25,399 nt of DNA, from positions 1 through 25,399 of IMG/VR virus record IMGVR_UViG_3300030329_000137; one strand, written 5' to 3'. A program made the translations under genes and the position numbers. The notes below the pieces were generated by a model. The model was not told where the DNA came from, ran no database searches, and saw nothing but the letters and a program-made list of their open reading frames with translations. The stretch's first letter is position 1; the number at the start of each line of letters is the position of its first letter. The stretch is from a virus. Positions 20,455-25,399 of this stretch are shown piece by piece.

Positions 20455-21542
20455 TAGTTACTATGAAATTCTTTCTCACAAGTATGTCTTGATTTCTTTT
20501 TACCTTTAGCGTTACGTGTCTTTTTACATTTACTTAAGAATTTATTTCTATGTTCTTTGTAGTCAGGTCTATCAGTTTTGTTTTCTTTCCATCCTTTAGC
20601 AGCTTCTTTACCTACCTTACCCATGTAAGGACAAGGAGTACCTGCCATTTCCATAGCTTGAAAAACTCTCTTGTCTTGGCAAAGTATTCCAACTGAAGCA
20701 ACTTTCATACCTGTATCATATAGATACTTAGAAAGTTTTAACCTTTCACAGTTTTCGTCTCTTACTGTTCTACCTGTTGATATACCAAAGACCTGTCCTT
20801 GGAATGCTCCTGATCTACCAACAGTACAAAGGTCTTGTGAATAAGACATGATACTTGGTGCGATTGCAGAAGCAGGAGGAGCTTTACTAGTTATCTCCTG
20901 TTTGATTGTCTGAGTAGAGTTACTCTGATTGATGTTTCTGTTTGTGTTATCAGATGTAGTATTGTTATTATTTTGATTAACATTATTCGTAGTTACATTT
21001 GATTCAGATTCAGATTTATTAATGTTTGTATTTGTATTAGTGTTTGTGTTGTTTGAAGTACTATTATTAGTATTAACATTAGTGTTAGTACTTGTACTTG
21101 TATTGTTATTATTTACAGTCTGATTAACTGTAGAGTTTACAGTTGATGTAGCTGTTGAAGTACTAGTGTTAATGTTTGTATTAGCATTAGTATTTGTATT
21201 AGTATTATTAGATGTAGCGTTTGTTGTCGCTGTTGAAGTGTTTACGTTAGTGCTATTGTTTGTATTCGTATTTGTGTTCGTATTAGTATTGGTATTAGTA
21301 GCAGTAGACGTATTAGTATTTGTATTAGTATTGGTGTTAGTATTCGTATTGGTATTAGTATTAGTATTCGTGTTAGTATTTGTATTGGTATTAGTATTTG
21401 TGTTAGTCGTAGTCGTAGTATTAGTTGTCTCTAAACTATTTTGCTCACAATATTGTTCCCCTGCTGTACAGTTACCTGTTTGTTCTCCATATACTAATAT
21501 GGGTAACATTGATAAAAGTAGTGCTCCTAATACTTTTTTCAT
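20454..21542 (-). CDS. secreted Thr-Asn repeat protein
   Basis: 362 residues. The start is set at ATG 21542 (MKKVLGALLLSMLPILVYGE) because GGAG lies 6 bases upstream and it gives a clean signal peptide; ATG 21566 adds eight polar residues without a site. Residues about 38-225 are low complexity, dominated by Thr-Asn dipeptides with a pure run of more than 15 TN units. The C-terminal 130 residues form a Cys-containing domain (DLCTVGRSGAFQGQVFGIS, then ERLKLSKYLYD and GTPCPYMGKVGKEA) ending in a Lys-rich tail. This domain resembles C-termini of unnamed marine phage proteins, but I cannot name a family. It is coupled to the acidic secreted protein downstream. Confidence 0.75.
   Translation of the reverse strand: MKKVLGALLLSMLPILVYGEQTGNCTAGEQYCEQNSLETTNTTTTTNTNTNTNTNTNTNTNTNTNTNTNTNTNTNTNTSTATNTNTNTNTNTNTNNSTNVNTSTATTNATSNNTNTNTNANTNINTSTSTATSTVNSTVNQTVNNNNTSTSTNTNVNTNNSTSNNTNTNTNTNINKSESESNVTTNNVNQNNNNTTSDNTNRNINQSNSTQTIKQEITSKAPPASAIAPSIMSYSQDLCTVGRSGAFQGQVFGISTGRTVRDENCERLKLSKYLYDTGMKVASVGILCQDKRVFQAMEMAGTPCPYMGKVGKEAAKGWKENKTDRPDYKEHRNKFLSKCKKTRNAKGKKKSRHTCEKEFHSN
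20900..21430 (-). repeat. low-complexity Thr-Asn microsatellite in coding sequence
   Basis: On the minus strand the DNA is a tandem array of ACN-AAY codons, purest at about 21306-21430 and degenerate further toward the gene's 3' side. Synonymous third positions vary (ACA/ACT/ACG, AAT/AAC), so the peptide repeat is more regular than the DNA, which argues for selection on the protein as well as slippage. Confidence 0.75.
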
Positions 21543-21626
21543 TCTATCTCCATTTTTAGGGTGCATTATCCCTGTGAAGCTAACAATAGCATTCTTTTTA
21601 ATTTCCTCTTCAGTTTTTAGTAGTGG

Positions 21627-21704
21627 TTAGAAGTAGTAGTAGTATCCCGAAACTACTAAATATGTCCAACCAACAATACATATAACGCAGACACTATCGG
21701 TCAC
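21627..21704 (-). CDS. possible 25-aa single-TM peptide in lysis region
   Basis: A GTG at 21704, inside the last codons of the 56-aa gene, opens a frame reading (M)TDSVCVICIVGWTYLVVSG followed by YYYYF and TAA. The product is almost entirely hydrophobic, i.e. one membrane span. The ribosome-binding site is weak (GAAAG), so the case rests on overlap with the upstream stop, hydrophobicity and location beside the holin. It could be an accessory lysis peptide; a chance ORF is also possible. The rest of the 21543-21693 gap shows nothing clear. Confidence 0.35.
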   Translation of the reverse strand: MTDSVCVICIVGWTYLVVSGYYYYF

Positions 21705-21864
21705 TGCTTTCAGTTGATTTACACTCCTTTCTAAGTTCGTTCCATCTAAGGAACTTTTTGGTTTCTAAATCCCAAAACAATCCTTGATAACAAGAATCAT
21801 CTTGACCCTTTTTAGTTTCGCTTACTTTATATTTAGCGATTATATCTTGTAAAGTCTTTTCCAT
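21694..21864 (-). CDS. hypothetical 56-aa protein
   Basis: It starts in a TAATG overlap with the holin stop. The product is charged and soluble: MEKTLQDIIAKYKVSETKKG, then CYQGLFWDLETKKFLRWNEL. The pattern of a short helix followed by 'GLFWD-x-x-T-x-x-FLRWN' looks like a small compact domain. Function unknown; co-expression with lysis genes is the only clue. Confidence 0.6.
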   Translation of the reverse strand: MEKTLQDIIAKYKVSETKKGQDDSCYQGLFWDLETKKFLRWNELRKECKSTESSDR

Positions 21865-22334
21865 TAGTCAGATTTATGTGATGCTCCAAAGTAAAAACTT
21901 ATTACAGCACTTGCCAAGCCTCCTAAATATCCAAGTACTAAGTTGATTAATGCTTCTGAGTTCTGTTCAGGTGGTTGTAGAGTTACTAAGAATATGTAAC
22001 CTAAGAATCCACCTAATGTAGCTATGCCCATTATACGAGCAGTCCAGTCTTTACCAAACTTACTTCTTGCATCTTGAGTATCTGCTACTTCAAGCTTGAA
22101 TACATCTACATCAAGCTCTTTCATCTGAACTTCAAAAGCTTGTTCGGCTTTCTTGAGCTCAAGCATCTGTTCAGGTGTAGCTTCTTGTACAGCTTTCTCA
22201 ATTGCTTTAGGTGTATTAGGAACTCCCAATACATCAGCAATCATATTAGCTGCCATGCCTCCCATTGGTCCACCAAGGGCAGTACCAAGCGTAGGAGCTA
22301 CTGCACCTACTATATTTTTTAACATTGCTTTCAT
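21864..22334 (-). CDS. three-TM holin (GTA holin-like)
   Basis: 156 residues. The N-terminal Gly/Ala-rich hydrophobic segment (GAVAPTLGTALGGPMGGMAA, about 10-29) is followed by a charged helical region, then W-containing KDWTARIM and two clear transmembrane helices (IATLGGFLGYIFLVTL near 103-118; LVLGYLGGLASAVISFYFG near 131-149). This arrangement matches the GTA_holin_3TM family of phage and gene-transfer-agent holins, which permeabilise the inner membrane at lysis. It is adjacent to the lysozyme in the same operon. ATG at 22334 overlaps the upstream stop. Confidence 0.7.
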   Translation of the reverse strand: MKAMLKNIVGAVAPTLGTALGGPMGGMAANMIADVLGVPNTPKAIEKAVQEATPEQMLELKKAEQAFEVQMKELDVDVFKLEVADTQDARSKFGKDWTARIMGIATLGGFLGYIFLVTLQPPEQNSEALINLVLGYLGGLASAVISFYFGASHKSD

Positions 22335-22486
22335 GCTTCTTCCTCTTCTTTGTATATTACTGCCATTAAATCTTCAAACATTTCTCTAAAATCGTCTAAT
22401 GACATAAACGGCATGTCCTGTCTAACTTGATGTAAACAATATTGTCTATAACATTGTTCTAATTGCTCTTCTAAATACAGTATCAT
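22331..22486 (-). CDS. 51-aa hypothetical protein between lysozyme and holin
   Basis: ATG at 22486, with AAGGAAG upstream on the minus strand. The product reads MILYLEEQLEQCYRQYCLHQ, then VRQDMPFMSLDDFREMFEDL, and ends in acidic residues. The 'QVRQDMPFMSLDDFREMFE' pattern occurs, as I recall, in small proteins of other T7-like marine phages near lysis or packaging genes. Function unknown. Ends in an ATGA overlap with the holin gene. Confidence 0.6.
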   Translation of the reverse strand: MILYLEEQLEQCYRQYCLHQVRQDMPFMSLDDFREMFEDLMAVIYKEEEEA

Positions 22487-22495
22487 TATGCTTCC

Positions 22496-22954
22496 TTATT
22501 TTAATTTGTCAATAGCTGTTACGAAATCTTCTACTCTTACTGGTGTTTGTTCCTTCCAACGTGACTGTCCGTCCTTACCTGATCCTGTTGAGACTTGTTT
22601 AATAGCTTCATCATAGTCTTTTTCTTTTAAAGCTTTATAGGCTGAGGGAAATTTATTCATCCAACTAGTACCTAATTGAAAGTTTACTGATCCTAAAGCA
22701 ATAATAAATTCAAGATTATCTATGTTTAAATCTTGGAGCTGTTGTACTGCTGCATCCCAAGCCTTTTGTGCGTCTTCTTCTAACCATTTATCTCTAATTT
22801 TTTTATCAACATTCTCGTAGACTTTATAGAGTTTACATTCTTCTTCAGTTAAAAGATGTCCAACACCACATGTAGGCTTGCCTAGTGTGTCAAGGTATAC
22901 ATGATCTATGTTACCTTCTCGTAATTCAAGGTGTTCTAAAAAATGTTTGTACAT
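22496..22954 (-). CDS. endolysin, T4-type lysozyme (GH24)
   Basis: 152 residues that cleave peptidoglycan glycan strands at lysis. The catalytic triad matches T4 lysozyme spacing exactly: E13 (LREG), D22 (YLDTLG) and T28 (KPTCGVGHLL), against E11, D20 and T26 in T4. The rest is helical, with ALGSVNFQLG near 88-97 and SRWKEQ near 130. No signal peptide is present, so release depends on the holin. The start overlaps the stop of the large upstream protein by one base. Confidence 0.9.
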   Translation of the reverse strand: MYKHFLEHLELREGNIDHVYLDTLGKPTCGVGHLLTEEECKLYKVYENVDKKIRDKWLEEDAQKAWDAAVQQLQDLNIDNLEFIIALGSVNFQLGTSWMNKFPSAYKALKEKDYDEAIKQVSTGSGKDGQSRWKEQTPVRVEDFVTAIDKLK

Positions 22955-25399
22955 TAATCTAAAAAGCTATCTAATAATTTGGTATAAGCTGCAATGACTT
23001 GATCTTTCTCATCAGGTTTTAATGTCTTTACTGGAAAATTATCTATTAAAATATACTCACTAGGTTCTGACTTACCCTTTGCTTTAGCAAATTGTTGTAG
23101 TTTTAAATTATTAGCATGGGTACTTTTAGTTACAATTCTAATATTATTATCTCTTAAAAAAGAACGCTGATATAAAGTTAAATTAGGAAAATATGTAGGA
23201 TCATCTATACTTAATTTTTTATAATCTTTTAATTGTTTAAGCTGCCCTATACGAGTATTACTAGCCAATGGATCAATACCTGCTTCTGTTTTTTTCCTAG
23301 CACGTTCAAACTCAATCTGTTTATCTATTGTTTTTCTCATACCCTTAGAAGGTTTATCCCAAAAATGTATTTCTTTAGGCTTAATTCCCGAAACATCTAT
23401 CTTCATAAAACCGGGATACCCGTACTTTTCTATTTGAGCCTTTACTTCTTTTGGACGTAGGGCTTGTACTTTTGGATCATCAATTTTCATATGATCTAAG
23501 ATACCTTTGTCTTTAGTTTTTAAACTTCTAAATCTTTCCATATATCCTGCTGCATATTTCGGATCAGCAGATGTATAAACACCTGCTATCTCATCGGAGA
23601 ATTTAGATTTATGTAAACCTTCAGTATACACAGGCTTGTCTAGTTTTCCAAACTTCATTTTATCAAACTCTTGCCCACCATGATATACAGTTTTTGGAAA
23701 GTTCTTTAAAGACTTTGAAGCTTTTGAGGCAGCACTAGCTGCTTTAGCTCCCCAACCTACAAAACCTACACCCGGAATTAACATGGCATAATCTAAAGGA
23801 TTTGTGTGATCAAATAACCAACCATCTTTACCTACAAGTTTAAAAGAATCTTTCTCTTCTTCTTTCTTTTCTTCTTCAACTTCTCCACCTTTTGCTAGAT
23901 TAACTCTTCCACCTTCGGCAAAACCAATAGAGTTTTCATTTAACCTTAACTTCTTCGTAACTCTAAATTGATTGTTATCAAATAAAATATATTCAGTTTC
24001 ATTGTAACGAATACTATCATAACCTAAATCTGTTAATGCTTCTCTTAATTTAATACTTTGTTTTATATCTAATAAAGGTTGTGTAACTTCTATAGGCTGT
24101 GTAGAAAATCCTGTAATAAGTTTTTGTGTATCTTTATAATCTTCTATTAATTTATTTATAATTTTTTCTGCATCTAATTTAGGCAGGGGAGAGTTATTAA
24201 TAATATTATCTCGTAATACTCTACTTACTTGTAAAGATTCTACAAATCTTGAACCTGTTAATGCTTCAGGCGAAGCTTTTCCTAATTCAAGAGGTCTAAT
24301 TAATCTAAGTTTACCTTTATGTTTAACTTTCTTTTTACCAGAATCTTTAGGTTTAGAAGTTGCTTTAGCTCCTATTTCAGTTGTGTATCTTAATTCTTTT
24401 TCTATTTCACTTATTTTATCTGAATCTACATAACGAACTACTTCAGGGTCTACAGTTTTAGAAAACTTATCAGCGTCAGTTTTTTTATGAAGTGTTGTAG
24501 GTGTGTCTACTTCTAAAATTGGCTCAGCTTTTCTAATTTCTTTTGTAAGATGTTTAAGTACTTCATCTTCTGTTGCATCTTCTGTTAATCCAACAAAAGC
24601 TCTACGTGTTGTAGGCGATACATAATGAACTAATTGATTAACAAGTCCACCTAATACAAAACCTCTACGATCTTCAACATCTTGAGCTAAAACTCCTCCT
24701 AGTTCTGCATAAGTTAAAGGTAGTCCTCTTACTTTCTTTTCATCAGGTTCTGTAGATGCGTTAGGTATGTTAACTACTCCACCTTTTGCATACATACTAA
24801 TAGGTGAATAATATTTACTAGTCTTAGGCTCTTCAAACATCCCTCTTGTTAATTGTTTATTAAGTTCTCTAGCTCCTTTCTTCCATGAATCTCTTATATC
24901 TTTAGGTAAGGCACTATAAAAAGGAGTATTAGTTGCAAGTATTTCTGGAATTCCTTTTCGATAAGCTATTGCATCCACTACATCACTAACAATTGGTCCG
25001 GGTAAAGATTTTGTAATAGTACCTATTGGACCACTACCATGAATTGTGTTTTGTTGCATTCTATACAAGACATCTGTAGGACCTAATCCTCCCCATCGTT
25101 GTATAGCTTCTAAAATAATAGTTTCGTCCTCTTCTTCTAAACTTCTACCACCACTTCTAAGAGCATTCATAAATACAGCAATTGAGGTCATCGCTGTAGC
25201 AGTTCCTAAAATTCTTCCAGTAGCCTGAGGAACTTGTCCTTGACCAACTCTTTTTATATCTTCCGCAGTTTCATATGACCATCTTTTAAGAATAGTATTA
25301 TTGAACACAGTAGGATAACCTGCAAACTGAGCAAGCAATTGTCCTGCCGGATGTGAGAACCATAAAGGTCTATTTGCTTCTGCTGTTGATGGGTTTAAA
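22954..25399 (-). CDS. large polyvalent / internal virion-type protein, 5' truncated
   Basis: The frame stays open to the window edge, so at least 815 C-terminal residues are seen; the TTG at 25338 is internal. Two stretches carry the 'GGRV/GGVV' turns common in marine phage virion proteins (YAKGGVVNIPN, FAEGGRVNLAKGG). Two segments look like ADP-ribosyltransferase (ART-PolyVal-like) pieces: LREALTDLGYDSIRYNE plus EYILFDNNQF, and a fuller copy with TVYHGGQEFDKMKFG, AGVYTSADPKYAAGYMERF and finally EYILIDNFPVKTLK. A membrane-like Ala/Gly helix (LIPGVGFVGWGAKAASAASK) lies just before the second copy. Such proteins are probably carried in the capsid and ejected with the DNA. It heads the lysis operon. 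Confidence 0.65.
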   Translation of the reverse strand, partial: LNPSTAEANRPLWFSHPAGQLLAQFAGYPTVFNNTILKRWSYETAEDIKRVGQGQVPQATGRILGTATAMTSIAVFMNALRSGGRSLEEEDETIILEAIQRWGGLGPTDVLYRMQQNTIHGSGPIGTITKSLPGPIVSDVVDAIAYRKGIPEILATNTPFYSALPKDIRDSWKKGARELNKQLTRGMFEEPKTSKYYSPISMYAKGGVVNIPNASTEPDEKKVRGLPLTYAELGGVLAQDVEDRRGFVLGGLVNQLVHYVSPTTRRAFVGLTEDATEDEVLKHLTKEIRKAEPILEVDTPTTLHKKTDADKFSKTVDPEVVRYVDSDKISEIEKELRYTTEIGAKATSKPKDSGKKKVKHKGKLRLIRPLELGKASPEALTGSRFVESLQVSRVLRDNIINNSPLPKLDAEKIINKLIEDYKDTQKLITGFSTQPIEVTQPLLDIKQSIKLREALTDLGYDSIRYNETEYILFDNNQFRVTKKLRLNENSIGFAEGGRVNLAKGGEVEEEKKEEEKDSFKLVGKDGWLFDHTNPLDYAMLIPGVGFVGWGAKAASAASKASKSLKNFPKTVYHGGQEFDKMKFGKLDKPVYTEGLHKSKFSDEIAGVYTSADPKYAAGYMERFRSLKTKDKGILDHMKIDDPKVQALRPKEVKAQIEKYGYPGFMKIDVSGIKPKEIHFWDKPSKGMRKTIDKQIEFERARKKTEAGIDPLASNTRIGQLKQLKDYKKLSIDDPTYFPNLTLYQRSFLRDNNIRIVTKSTHANNLKLQQFAKAKGKSEPSEYILIDNFPVKTLKPDEKDQVIAAYTKLLDSFLD

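Noticed and set aside
20900-21430. CRISPR-like array
   Set aside because: Repeats are short Thr-Asn codon pairs without unique spacers, inside an open reading frame.
21166-21630. 154-aa plus-strand ORF rich in valine and leucine
   Set aside because: It is the antisense of the Thr-Asn repeats (Val-Leu-Val by complement), a low-complexity artefact.

Overview
The window is a stretch of a low-GC tailed-phage genome that encodes its own DNA replication and nucleotide-supply genes. It carries a T7-like replication module: a gp2.5-like single-stranded DNA-binding protein, a primase-helicase, a family A DNA polymerase and a RecB/Cas4-like exonuclease. It also carries a class I ribonucleotide reductase, a phage Hsp20, a T4-type lysozyme, a three-TM holin and a very large virion-type protein. 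Gene style, AT-richness, tightly overlapping small ORFs and accessory content (RNR, Hsp20, 2OG-Fe(II) oxygenase, GP88-like protein) resemble marine podoviruses of alphaproteobacteria such as pelagiphages. That placement is inference from gene content. No phage RNA polymerase, integrase, tRNA or CRISPR was seen, and the recognisable promoters are of bacterial sigma70 type.

Layout. Bases 1-17018 are transcribed rightward; 17046-25399 leftward. At the left end a truncated gene is followed by two intrinsic terminators (278-367). A non-coding region follows, with six 11-bp iterons plus a perfect DnaA box (461-526) and a set of related promoters (536-1195). Early small genes follow (874-1669), then a structured non-coding block (1670-1929), the GP88-like gene and about a dozen tiny overlapping genes (2655-5028). 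A second structured block (5029-5298) precedes four more small genes, one with a WYL-like domain. A third regulatory block (6361-6557: extended -10 promoter, switch-like RNA, intrinsic terminator) sits just upstream of the SSB gene. The replication genes run from 6588 to 12387. The nucleotide-metabolism operon (DUF3310, NrdA, 2OG oxygenase, two small genes, NrdB, one small gene) ends at 17018 with a stem-loop shared by the converging strands.

The leftward half reads, in transcription order: a large, 5'-truncated polyvalent or internal-virion-like protein with ADP-ribosyltransferase-like segments; lysozyme; a 51-aa protein; holin; a 56-aa protein; a possible 25-aa membrane peptide; a secreted Thr-Asn repeat protein; and a secreted, extremely acidic 779-aa protein. 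These overlap or nearly abut and look like one late operon. Two separately promoted genes follow: a membrane-anchored coiled-coil protein behind a near-consensus promoter, and Hsp20 behind a promoter with a palindrome.

The most unusual items are the iteron/DnaA-box block, the switch-like leader before SSB, the two structured intergenic RNAs sharing a GTGCTAGTAC motif, and the pair of signal-peptide-bearing low-complexity proteins next to the lysis genes. Functions of most genes under 100 residues are not recognisable from sequence alone.
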